Below are positions 1-5,906 of a stretch of 7,642 nucleotides of DNA, piece after piece. Positions within the stretch are counted from its first letter, which is position 1; the number at the start of each line of letters is the position of its first letter. The notes beneath the pieces were generated by a model. The model did not search any database and had not been told where the DNA came from. It worked only from the letters and a program-made list of their open reading frames with translations. The translations under genes were made by a program, and so were the position numbers. This stretch comes from Candidatus Aegiribacteria sp. (lineage in GTDB: Bacteria; Fermentibacterota; Fermentibacteria; Fermentibacterales; JCC-6), in assembly GCA_030640155.1 (NCBI GenBank), contig DAOWJX010000306.1:1-7642 (forward strand), in the 5' to 3' direction.

Positions 1-469
1 CTCCTGCAGCAGTACCAACTCCTGGGGCGATAGCTCCACCAAGGTAGGTGCCGTCTCCGTTTATCACATCGAATGTCGTAGCAGTGCCGAAATCCGCAAT
101 TATCGCGGGTGGTGATCCAAGCGTTATTGCTCCAACCGCGTTGGCAAGTCTGTCAGCACCAATCTCATGGGGAAATTTGTAATCGATCGCGATTCCTGCT
201 GAATCCTGAGTTACTTCAATAGATTCAACACCAAGATATCGCTTCGATAGAATGCGGACGGAATGTCTCACCTGTGGTACTACACAGGCAAAAGCCACTC
301 TATCAGGCAGATCGCAGTCATCCGCCCTGAGAAGTGATCTCAGTATGACCCAGAGATCATCAGCGGTCCAGTGCATGGTTGTTATTCTCCACTGGACATC
401 AAGAGTTCGATCTGCAAACACACCGACCGATGTCCGCGTATTACCTATATCAAGTACCAGCCTTTTCAT
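1..469 (-). CDS. coaX: Type III pantothenate kinase (CoaX), C-terminal part cut by window edge
   Basis: Phosphorylates pantothenate with ATP, the first step of coenzyme A synthesis, in the cytoplasm. The frame is open from the ATG at 469 to base 1 and gives the first 156 residues; complete CoaX proteins are usually about 250-260 residues, so roughly 100 are missing. Visible family motifs are the N-terminal DIGNT phosphate-binding motif (D7-T11), the GADR motif (104-107) preceded by Y97 and P100, the DFGTATT motif (126-132) and GGAIAPG (144-150). These are the hallmarks of the ASKHA-fold type III enzyme, not CoaA or CoaW. The start codon overlaps the nadC stop as ATGA, and a GGAAG sequence lies just upstream, so it is the last visible gene of the minus-strand operon and probably translationally coupled to nadC. 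In known members type III enzymes need a monovalent cation and are not feedback-inhibited by CoA. The residues after the PG motif (GVGTAAG) look somewhat unlike the usual family sequence. Identification is firm. Confidence 0.95.
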   Translation of the reverse strand, partial: MKRLVLDIGNTRTSVGVFADRTLDVQWRITTMHWTADDLWVILRSLLRADDCDLPDRVAFACVVPQVRHSVRILSKRYLGVESIEVTQDSAGIAIDYKFPHEIGADRLANAVGAITLGSPPAIIADFGTATTFDVINGDGTYLGGAIAPGVGTAAG

Positions 470-1353
470 TCGATCTTCCAATCAAATCCTATATCCGAGG
501 ATTCCGCTGAATGCGTCAGAGTTCCGGAGGATATTCCATCAACTCCTGTTTCAGCAATTTCGCGAATGTTATTCAATGTAATTCCTCCTGATGCCTCAAG
601 ATAGCAACCACTTCCGGATGCAATTTTGACTGCGTCCCTGAGCGTCCGAGATGTCATGTTATCCAGAAGGATTCTTTCCGGTCTTTCGAGAAGCACACAC
701 TTGAGCTGATTCAGCGAATCAACCTCGACCTCGACCGGTAGACCTTTTTTCCGCAGTTTCATGATTACGGTATGAAGGTTTCCAGCGCCGCCGGCAACAG
801 CAATGTGATTATCCTTGATCATTGCCAGTTCTGACAGATCAAATCGATGATTGACCCCTCCTCCAACTCTTACAGCGTATTTCTCCAGTGCTCTGAGACA
901 GGGAGTAGTTTTCCTTGTGTCAAGGATCTCTACTCCGGTTCCCTGAACCGCATGAACATACTTCGACGTAAGGGTGGCTATCCCTGAGAGATGGGAGAAC
1001 AGGTTCAGGGCAACTCTCTCTCCTCTCAGAAGAACCCCCGCAGAACCTCTCAAGTATCCCAGAGATTCTCCTGAAGACGCAGATGATCCATCTTTGAGAT
1101 ACTGTACGCACTCCACCGGGTGGCATCGAAACATCAAAGCAATTGAATCGAAAACCAGATTAACAAGAAACCACCCTGCCACAATAAGACCCTTGCCCTC
1201 GCGTGCGACAATCATGCACGTCTGCAGGTCATTTCTGTCAGATTCCAGAGCATCGGTAGTTATATCACTCTGTACAGCATCTTCCAGAAGTGCATTCCGC
1301 ACAATGAATTCACCGACTGAAATATGATCTGACCAGTCTACTGATTCGGTCAT
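466..1353 (-). CDS. nadC: Nicotinate-nucleotide pyrophosphorylase, carboxylating (quinolinate phosphoribosyltransferase)
   Basis: Converts quinolinate and PRPP to nicotinate mononucleotide, CO2 and pyrophosphate in de novo NAD synthesis. The 295-residue length is normal for the family. Motifs in order: the N-terminal ED...DITT element (E24-D25, D30-T33), GERVALN (111-117) followed by the SGIAT segment (123-127), the ILDTRKTTP active-site stretch (143-151), the LEKYAV and GGG-x-NHR blocks (156-170) carrying the basic residues that bind quinolinate and PRPP, then IKDNHI, VEVEVDSL, ILLDNM and the LEASGGI phosphate-binding strand, ending with the GTLTHS motif. No key residue is missing. The ATG overlaps the amidohydrolase stop (ATGA), and a strong GGAGGAG lies just upstream of it within the end of that gene. 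Its own stop overlaps the coaX start. nadA and nadB are not in the window, so quinolinate must come from genes elsewhere or from uptake. Confidence 0.97.
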   Translation of the reverse strand: MTESVDWSDHISVGEFIVRNALLEDAVQSDITTDALESDRNDLQTCMIVAREGKGLIVAGWFLVNLVFDSIALMFRCHPVECVQYLKDGSSASSGESLGYLRGSAGVLLRGERVALNLFSHLSGIATLTSKYVHAVQGTGVEILDTRKTTPCLRALEKYAVRVGGGVNHRFDLSELAMIKDNHIAVAGGAGNLHTVIMKLRKKGLPVEVEVDSLNQLKCVLLERPERILLDNMTSRTLRDAVKIASGSGCYLEASGGITLNNIREIAETGVDGISSGTLTHSAESSDIGFDWKIE

Positions 1354-2822
1354 TTCTCCTCCAGAATATCTGACGGTCCATATACAAGCTCACCGTTGTG
1401 AATGGTGGCAATAATATCAATTTTATCCCATGCGGTTCTGAACGGATTACCGGACAGTACTGTCATATCAGCTTTTCTTCCCACGCCAAGGCACAGGGAA
1501 AGGTCATCAAAACCACATATTGATGCTGCTCCAAGAGTATAAGCATTAAGAGCTGCGTCAATGTCAAGCCTGAATTCATGAGAAGGATGATCCGTTGCTC
1601 CCTGAATACCTCTGAGTGGTCCGAACGGCATGCCGTCACTGCTGAAACCAAGAGAGAACCCCGATCGCTCGAGAAGTCCGAACGGATTCAATTTCAGGGC
1701 TCGTTCTCTCCCGAGTATCTTCTCGTACAGTCCGCCCTGCTGCTGCCACTTCTTCACAAAATTCGGCTGCATGACGAATAAGTGCACGGATGGATCCCAG
1801 TTTCCGGGCAATGCGGGAAGGAATTCCTCCGCGTGTTCAACTCTTATCTCTGAAATTCCATTCAGCCCGATCTTCTCGAAATAGAGCTTACCCACCCTGT
1901 CAATCTGCCTCAGCGCTCTCGCGCCGATAGCATGAAAAGAAGGTGTAAGGCCGAGCCTGTCTGAAAGCAGGAGACAGCTCAGTACCTGCTCATCATTCAT
2001 TAGTGGATTCATGATCGTTCCATCAAGATATGTACCGCTCACTGCTGCTGTCTTTGCTCCGAGTGACCCGTCAAGAAAGAACTTCAGTCCACGCAAACGG
2101 GAAAGGTCAATTGTACCGTCCTTCAGAGCTTTCTCAAGGAGTGCAGCGTCCTCTCCGAATACAGAAACTGACATCCTTACAGGGGGATTGTTCCTGGCAA
2201 GAGCTTCTACAGAAAATAAATGCTCAAAACTATAAACAGCAGTGACACCGGATGAATAGCATAGTTCGGTAGCAAGGAGGGCTGCATCTCTCAGAATGTG
2301 TGGCTCAGGCTGGTACAAATTCTCAAATCCAACAATAATCCCTTCAAGGATAATACCTGAACTCCAGTCAACACCCTCGCAGTCGGGCGGCAACATCTTT
2401 AACATTGCCGTATTCACAAGAGCTTTGTGACAGCAGATCCGTCTGATAAAAACCGGTCGTTCTCCCGTTACAGCGTCGAGTTCCGCAAGCGAAGGAAGTC
2501 TGGAATCTGACCAGAGGCTTTCATCAAAATTGCATCCTCTAAGAATTCCTCCGGTCTTTTCATCCTTTACCTCTGAGGCAAGCATCTCCAGAAAATCACC
2601 GGAAGACCCGGCAGACTCCAGATCAAGGTAAAGACCCTGGAGTCCTGACCATGTGAAATGGCAATGAGCATCAACAAATGAGGGGATGATGAACAGATCC
2701 GATTCTGAATCAGGAGCAGGAGAAATGCCGGTGACCCTCCCTTCGGAAAACTCTATCAGGGATGCCGGAAGAAGTCGATCATTCGGTCCTGTCCATGCCG
2801 CACCACAGACAATGGAACTCAT
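1350..2822 (-). CDS. YtcJ-type metal-dependent amidohydrolase (Amidohydro_3 family)
   Basis: A 490-residue member of the amidohydrolase superfamily, closest in motif order to the YtcJ / N-substituted formamide deformylase group. Visible: a short N-terminal beta part, then the metal-binding HxH motif in DAHCHF (H53, H55); H132 in an 'RRICCHKALVNT' block typical of this group; the K247 strand with FLDGSLGAKTAA, where K247 is the likely metal-bridging lysine; H297 in HAIGARAL; H330 in RVEHAE; QPNF (352-355); and D396 in SSDGMPFGPL. The metal-ligand set is thus complete. One deviation is alanine at 301 where the family usually reads HAIGD. No signal peptide is seen, so it is probably cytoplasmic. 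Members act on varied amides and cyclic amides, so the substrate cannot be called. It sits between a GGDEF gene and nadC, overlapping both (TAATG upstream, ATGA downstream), with AGGAG close before the ATG. At 490 residues it is somewhat shorter than many relatives. Confidence 0.88.
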   Translation of the reverse strand: MSSIVCGAAWTGPNDRLLPASLIEFSEGRVTGISPAPDSESDLFIIPSFVDAHCHFTWSGLQGLYLDLESAGSSGDFLEMLASEVKDEKTGGILRGCNFDESLWSDSRLPSLAELDAVTGERPVFIRRICCHKALVNTAMLKMLPPDCEGVDWSSGIILEGIIVGFENLYQPEPHILRDAALLATELCYSSGVTAVYSFEHLFSVEALARNNPPVRMSVSVFGEDAALLEKALKDGTIDLSRLRGLKFFLDGSLGAKTAAVSGTYLDGTIMNPLMNDEQVLSCLLLSDRLGLTPSFHAIGARALRQIDRVGKLYFEKIGLNGISEIRVEHAEEFLPALPGNWDPSVHLFVMQPNFVKKWQQQGGLYEKILGRERALKLNPFGLLERSGFSLGFSSDGMPFGPLRGIQGATDHPSHEFRLDIDAALNAYTLGAASICGFDDLSLCLGVGRKADMTVLSGNPFRTAWDKIDIIATIHNGELVYGPSDILEEK

Positions 2823-3706
2823 TACTCCTGATCTCTCAGATGATGAAACATCAGATTCAGGACTTCTGCTTCTACTTCAAAACTGAAGAATGTACAGTTA
2901 CCGCGCCGCTCCACGGCAGTTACTCTGCCCCGGATTTCTGCTGTTACGGGACCGCCGGGTGGAACGGGGCCCTCAGCGAATTCCCTGAGTCCTCTGCCTG
3001 GGACTGATATCTCTCTGGCTTCAATCTCGGTGAGTTCACCTCTATGCCTGAACCACCTGGTCAGAATTACGTAACTTCCCTCACTGATGGATGAAGACGC
3101 GGGAAATCTTACTTCCACAGTAACCGGAGGGCTGTCATCCCTGTCAGTGCTGTCAAAAAATACCGCTCTGTTCCTCCCCTCCCTTTTCGCGACATATAGA
3201 GCCTGATCAGCAGCAACAAGAAGCTCGCTGCCGGCAACATCCGGAAAATTGCTGACTCCAAGAGAGACTGTCACAGCAAGTGGCACCTCTGAGGATTCCG
3301 GGGAAGTTCCGTCGGCTGATTCGAGCGGGCTCCTGAATATAAGCTCGCGAATGTGCTCCGCGGTTGCCATAGCTTCATCATTAGATGTGTTCGGGAGAAG
3401 AATTGTTATCTCTTCACCACCGTATCTGTAAGCTTCACCACGGTATTTAACGGTTTTTCTGATAATGCCGCATACATGTCTGAGAACTCGATCTCCGGTA
3501 TCATGCCCCCATCGATCATTGAAATTCTTGAAATGATCAATATCAATCATAATAACCGACAGCGGCATGGCCTCTTTTCCCATTAACCGAAGCAGCAGAG
3601 GAAGATTGTGATCCAGAGCATTCCTTGGTGGAATTCCGGTAACTGAGTCAAGCTCTCCAGTCCATGGAAATTTCAACTGCGATTCCTTTTCGGCAATTTC
3701 CGCCAT
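2822..3706 (-). CDS. GGDEF-domain protein (probable diguanylate cyclase) with C-terminal PilZ-like domain
   Basis: Predicted 294-residue soluble protein. I chose the ATG at 3706 because GGGGAGG lies 8 bases before it; the upstream in-frame ATG at 3733 has no ribosome-binding site. Residues below count from 3706. The N-terminus is only about 20 residues with no sensor domain or membrane segment. The GGDEF domain spans about 20-185 and keeps the LDSVTG entry motif, the metal-site aspartates and nucleotide-binding residues in IDIDHFKNFND (54-64), WGHDTGD (66-72) and the GGEEI signature (96-100), all consistent with GTP-to-cyclic-di-GMP catalysis. The RxxD inhibitory site is absent (KYRG at the expected place), suggesting no product inhibition. 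About 100 further residues follow; an EISVPGRGLR segment (232-241), a preceding arginine-rich stretch and predicted beta strands resemble a diverged PilZ domain, which is inference. It is the first gene of the operon, and its stop shares one base with the next start. Confidence 0.87.
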   Translation of the reverse strand: MAEIAEKESQLKFPWTGELDSVTGIPPRNALDHNLPLLLRLMGKEAMPLSVIMIDIDHFKNFNDRWGHDTGDRVLRHVCGIIRKTVKYRGEAYRYGGEEITILLPNTSNDEAMATAEHIRELIFRSPLESADGTSPESSEVPLAVTVSLGVSNFPDVAGSELLVAADQALYVAKREGRNRAVFFDSTDRDDSPPVTVEVRFPASSSISEGSYVILTRWFRHRGELTEIEAREISVPGRGLREFAEGPVPPGGPVTAEIRGRVTAVERRGNCTFFSFEVEAEVLNLMFHHLRDQE

Positions 3707-3714
3707 CGAGTAAA

Positions 3715-3721
3715 CCTCCCC
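3715..3721 (-). promoter_or_regulatory. Ribosome-binding site deciding the GGDEF gene start
   Basis: On the minus strand this reads GGGGAGG, 8 bases before the ATG at 3706. The alternative ATG at 3733 is preceded only by AT-rich sequence without any Shine-Dalgarno match. The site therefore supports the shorter protein. Confidence 0.8.
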
Positions 3722-3733
3722 GAAGGTTTTCAT

Positions 3734-3779
3734 GAATAATAATACGATATCATATGAGAAACACCAGAGACAATTGACG
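3734..3779 (-). promoter_or_regulatory. Possible promoter of the GGDEF-amidohydrolase-nadC-coaX operon
   Basis: The AT-rich stretch upstream of the first operon gene contains, on the minus strand, TATTAT (3744-3739) as a possible -10 and TTGTCT near 3774 as a possible -35. Their spacing to each other is too long, and each partner at correct spacing is poor (TATCGT for TTGTCT, CTGGTG for TATTAT). If TATTAT is used, transcription would begin near 3732, which would place the upstream ATG at the very RNA end and the ATG at 3706 properly behind its ribosome-binding site. The assignment of this gap as the operon promoter region rests mainly on position. Confidence 0.3.
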
Positions 3780-3824
3780 CGAGCAGCTTCACCTGACAGA
3801 CTATATTGTACGGATTTACCTATC

Positions 3825-3831
3825 GGAAGGA
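3825..3831 (+). promoter_or_regulatory. Ribosome-binding site deciding the GTG start of the first lipoprotein
   Basis: GGAAGGA lies 4 bases before the GTG at 3836. The alternative in-frame TTG at 3806 has no ribosome-binding site and would put ten mostly polar residues ahead of the signal peptide. The GTG start gives a normal lipoprotein signal with a lysine at position 3. Confidence 0.7.
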
Positions 3832-3835
3832 TAAC

Positions 3836-4300
3836 GTGAGTAAATCATTCTTTCTCCGGCTGATATTCATTTCATTGTTATGTGCCGCTGCTGCCTGCGG
3901 TTGGTCATCGAAACAAAAAGAGGTTCTGAACGCCTTCAATTCGACGATTCAGTGTTTCGAGGACGGAGACTGGGACAGCGCGGTCAATATGGTGAGCTGC
4001 TCTACAATGAATTTCCTTGACACGATAGCTGAGAATCTGGCACAACAGGGATTAACGGAATACACTACCGGATCTGACCTCCTTTCCGTAATGTATAATG
4101 AATACATTGACTTCAATGGAGATGTAACTATTGTTTTCGTGCAGGGAAGCAAAGCAACTGTCACAGTTTCATCAATAGAGTATACTATGCTTCTGGAGGA
4201 TGGGATTTGGAAGCTGGAACTTGAGCAGTTGTGCAGAAATGGTCTGGACAAGGCTTTTGAGGGGTCTTACCTCCGATTTACAGAACCAGTGGGTACTTAG
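3836..4300 (+). CDS. Small secreted lipoprotein, NTF2-like / DUF4878-like
   Basis: Predicted 154-residue protein starting at GTG 3836. The N-terminus has K3 and R8, a hydrophobic core (about residues 9-20) and a lipobox ending AAAC with C21 as the modified cysteine, so it should be lipidated after export; W23 follows soon after, and no aspartate lies at +2 that would signal inner-membrane retention. The mature part opens with a helical stretch containing NAFNSTIQCFEDGDW, continues through a middle region with DVTIVFVQGSKATVTVSS strands, and ends with a LLEDGIWKLEL strand. This pattern, a helix, 'EDGDWDSAVNMVS', then strands and a final 'DG-W-KL', matches small NTF2-like or DUF4878-like lipoproteins, which are usually of unknown function. 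It is followed after 89 bases by a second lipoprotein gene on the same strand and is divergent from the cofactor operon. I assign no specific role; the family call is moderate. Confidence 0.7.
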   Translation: MSKSFFLRLIFISLLCAAAACGWSSKQKEVLNAFNSTIQCFEDGDWDSAVNMVSCSTMNFLDTIAENLAQQGLTEYTTGSDLLSVMYNEYIDFNGDVTIVFVQGSKATVTVSSIEYTMLLEDGIWKLELEQLCRNGLDKAFEGSYLRFTEPVGT

Positions 4301-4389
4301 TAACCCAATCCACGTTTATTAAGGAATATTCATGACTGAATACCGTACCGGTTCGGAAAACCGGAAAATGTGACAGGAGGAAATACCGT
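4301..4389 (+). other. Gap between the two lipoprotein genes with two small inverted repeats
   Basis: An 89-bp gap without a T-rich terminator, so read-through from the first lipoprotein gene is possible. It holds TATTCA-tgac-TGAATA (4327-4342) and CCGGTT-cggaa-AACCGG (4348-4364), both perfect 6-bp inverted repeats with 4- and 5-base loops. The second is not followed by T residues. They might be an operator and an mRNA-stabilising stem, or chance. AGGAGG at 4375-4380, 9 bases before the next ATG, is the ribosome-binding site of the second gene. Confidence 0.35.
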
Positions 4390-5079
4390 ATGAGGAAAGC
4401 AGCAGTTCTGCTGGGAATCCTAGCACTCGTGATGATTGCGGGTTGCGGTCAGCAGGAACAGGAAGCGGAAGTTCAGGTTCCGGAGCAGGAAACAACGCCG
4501 GAGATCACAATTATTAATGGACTTGAAGCTTGGAATATCTATGCCATAATGATTGACCCTTCGGATTCCCCATGGGGTGAAGATAGACTTGGTGAGGATG
4601 AAATACTCGCCCCGGGTGAATCATTTACACTTGAGATTACCGAGGGCTCATGGGATATAATGGTTACCGATGAAGACCTCGATACTTACACTCTATTTCA
4701 GGTAGAGATAGGACCTGAAGGTTACGTCTGGAACGTAACCCTGGAAGATATGGATACCGGGTGGGATGAAGAGGAATTCGGTGAGCAGCTCATCCTTGAA
4801 ACAGGTGATGGAAGCGCACCTGTTGTGATAACCAATGATCTCGGCGACTGGGATATCTATTTTGTCTACGTCAGCCCATCGGGCAGCCCATGGGGCGATG
4901 ACTGTCTCGGTATTGAGATTCTTGGACAGGATGATGAAATCACAGTATGGGTTGATCCTGGAACCTACGACATCCGCGCCGAAGATGAAGATGGCGACAC
5001 ATACACCCTCTCGGGTATTGAGGTCGATGTCGACGGATATTACTGGTTTGTCACCCTTGATTATCTGGACATGGATTAA
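4390..5079 (+). CDS. Extremely acidic lipoprotein with two tandem beta-rich domains
   Basis: A 229-residue protein with AGGAGG 9 bases before its ATG. R2-K3, a hydrophobic stretch (4-16) and the lipobox IAGC give C19 as the lipidated residue. A 17-residue Gln/Glu/Pro-rich linker follows, then two homologous domains at about 37-122 and 143-229, joined by an acidic linker. Hand alignment finds about 37 identities over 83 positions; both copies share the SPWG motif (60-63, 166-169), a DEDxDTYTL segment (94-102, 199-207) and a W-x-VTL end. The pattern suggests two beta-sandwich modules. The D-rich loops resemble Ca2+-binding DxDxD loops, which is inference. The mature chain has 56 Asp/Glu but only two basic residues (R66, R196), with no Lys or His. 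I do not recognise a named family. It is followed closely by a terminator, so it is the last gene of the lipoprotein pair. Confidence 0.8.
   Translation: MRKAAVLLGILALVMIAGCGQQEQEAEVQVPEQETTPEITIINGLEAWNIYAIMIDPSDSPWGEDRLGEDEILAPGESFTLEITEGSWDIMVTDEDLDTYTLFQVEIGPEGYVWNVTLEDMDTGWDEEEFGEQLILETGDGSAPVVITNDLGDWDIYFVYVSPSGSPWGDDCLGIEILGQDDEITVWVDPGTYDIRAEDEDGDTYTLSGIEVDVDGYYWFVTLDYLDMD
4498..4755 (+). repeat. Intragenic tandem domain repeat, copy 1
   Basis: Encodes residues 37-122 of the acidic lipoprotein. It shares with copy 2 the order N-L-W-I-Y, SPWG, D-L-G, DEDxDTYTL, GY-W-VTL. The duplication is seen at protein level, and the DNA has diverged, so it is not recent. Confidence 0.75.
4816..5076 (+). 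repeat. Intragenic tandem domain repeat, copy 2
   Basis: Encodes residues 143-229 of the acidic lipoprotein and runs to its last codon. Compared with copy 1 it lacks one residue near position 176 and carries DEDGDTYTL where copy 1 has DEDLDTYTL. It contains C172, the only cysteine of the mature chain besides the lipidated one. Confidence 0.75.
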
Positions 5080-5090
5080 TAAAAAGATAG

Positions 5091-5122
5091 CCCGTGGAGT
5101 GCGTCAGCGCTCCACGGGTTTT
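5091..5122. terminator. Bidirectional rho-independent terminator between acidic lipoprotein gene and rpsD
   Basis: The stem pairs CCCGTGGAG (5091-5099) with CTCCACGGG (5110-5118). It is extended inward by three further pairs including one G-T, leaving a GTCA loop: a 12-bp stem in total. On the plus strand TTTTCTCTT follows directly, 11 bases past the lipoprotein stop. On the minus strand the stem is followed by CTATCTTTTTATT, so it also ends rpsD transcription, whose stop lies about 20 bases before it. This is the expected arrangement for two convergent genes sharing one terminator. Confidence 0.93.
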
Positions 5123-5137
5123 CTCTTAATAAATCTT

Positions 5138-5746
5138 CTATTTGGAGTAGAACTCCACAACCATTCTTTCATCAACTTCCAGCGGTACATCTTCTCTTGA
5201 CGGAAGCATCTTCATGATGATTTTTCTGGCGGCAGGATCAACATCCATGAATGCCGGAATACCGATTCCAGCCCCTTCTGTTATGTTATTTTCTATTACC
5301 TTGAGTTTCTTGCTTTTCTCCTTTAGAGAAATAACATCCCCGACCTTCACTGAGAATGAAGGGATATCGACTTTTCTACCGTTCACAGTAATATGACCAT
5401 GTGCAACAAGCTGACGCGAAGCGGGTATTGATCTCACAAAACCGGATCTGGCTACGACATTGTCCAGCCTGCGCTCGATGAGTTGAAGCAGATTATGACC
5501 TGTCTCACCCTTCATGGTCGCGGCTTTTGCGAAATACTTGCGCAGCTGTTTCTCGGAAAGACCGTAGTTGAATCGAATTTTCTGTTTCTCGATCAACTGA
5601 AGCCTGTAAGTGGATTCACGTCTTCTGTGCCATCTTCCACCATGTTCTCCGGGGGGATTCTGGTTTGCGGGTTCCTTACGCGAAAGTCCTGGCAACGGTC
5701 CCAGGGATCTGATTTTGCGGAGTTTCGGACCGCGGTATCTTGACAT
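5138..5746 (-). CDS. rpsD: 30S ribosomal protein S4
   Basis: Primary 16S rRNA-binding protein that nucleates assembly of the small-subunit body. The 202-residue length and layout are typical: the N-terminal MSRYRGPKLRKIRSLG and LPGLSRK segment, the KQKIRFNYGLSEKQLRKYF helical region (54-72), then the S4 RNA-binding domain from about 91 to 155 with RRLDNVVARSGF, SRQLVAHGHITVNGR and the VDIPSF-x-V-x-x-GD strand, and the family ending VDERMVVEFYSK. It has no N-terminal cysteines, so it is the zinc-free C-minus form. GGAGG lies 7 bases before the ATG. The gene is not next to rpsM, rpsK, rpoA or rplQ as in the classical alpha operon, but stands alone with its own likely promoter upstream and a shared terminator downstream. 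S4 represses its own operon in several bacteria; the leader here could carry such a site. Confidence 0.97.
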   Translation of the reverse strand: MSRYRGPKLRKIRSLGPLPGLSRKEPANQNPPGEHGGRWHRRRESTYRLQLIEKQKIRFNYGLSEKQLRKYFAKAATMKGETGHNLLQLIERRLDNVVARSGFVRSIPASRQLVAHGHITVNGRKVDIPSFSVKVGDVISLKEKSKKLKVIENNITEGAGIGIPAFMDVDPAARKIIMKMLPSREDVPLEVDERMVVEFYSK

Positions 5747-5866
5747 TGAGCAACCTCCGTGTCTCTGCGCCTCACGAATTTATCGCGGTATGATAATCTC
5801 ACCGGCACTCACCGGTGAACTGTACTCTGACAGCCATTATCAGTACTCTGGCGCAATTTGTAATAA
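5747..5866 (-). promoter_or_regulatory. rpsD: Probable rpsD mRNA leader with hairpin and repeat
   Basis: If the promoter at 5873-5902 is right, the rpsD mRNA has about 120 untranslated bases. These hold a hairpin of TCACCGG (5799-5805) with CCGGTGA (5812-5818) around a 6-base loop, and the 8-base sequence GTACTCTG (plus-strand reading) twice, at 5822-5829 and 5843-5850, exactly 21 bp apart. GGAGG (5754-5758) is the ribosome-binding site. Structure near an S4 gene start suggests autoregulation, but no known S4-binding fold is recognised. Confidence 0.4.
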
Positions 5867-5872
5867 CGCTGA

Positions 5873-5902
5873 AATCTAGTGCTATAGACTATGATGCGTC
5901 AA
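5873..5902 (-). promoter_or_regulatory. rpsD: Likely sigma-70-type promoter of rpsD
   Basis: On the minus strand TTGACG (5902-5897) is a five-of-six -35 match, followed after 18 bases by TAGATT (5878-5873) as a -10 keeping the key T, A and final T. Transcription would start near 5866. It is the best promoter-like pair in the window and lies between the preceding peptidase gene and rpsD, as expected for a separate transcription unit. Confidence 0.5.
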
Positions 5903-5906
5903 GGAG

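Noticed and set aside
252..604. Plus-strand open frames opposite the start of coaX and the end of nadC
   Set aside because: The minus strand encodes coaX and nadC motifs across the same bases; the plus-strand proteins have low-complexity, non-family sequence.
974..1327. Plus-strand open frame of 117 codons opposite nadC
   Set aside because: nadC on the other strand has full family motifs; this frame has no recognisable domain or ribosome-binding site and mirrors nadC codon structure.
3806..3835. Longer TTG start for the first lipoprotein
   Set aside because: No ribosome-binding site; it would precede the signal peptide with polar residues, while GTG at 3836 has GGAAGGA upstream.
4348..4364. 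CCGGTT/AACCGG stem as a terminator between the two lipoprotein genes
   Set aside because: Only six pairs and no T-run after it; read-through is more likely.
4339..4390. Nine-base direct repeat AATACCGTA at 4339-4347 and 4382-4390
   Set aside because: Short, one copy overlaps the ribosome-binding-site-to-ATG spacer, and the spacing is not helical; probably chance.
4835..5200. Plus-strand frame in another phase overlapping the acidic lipoprotein, running through the terminator into rpsD
   Set aside because: It crosses a strong terminator and overlaps two well-supported genes.
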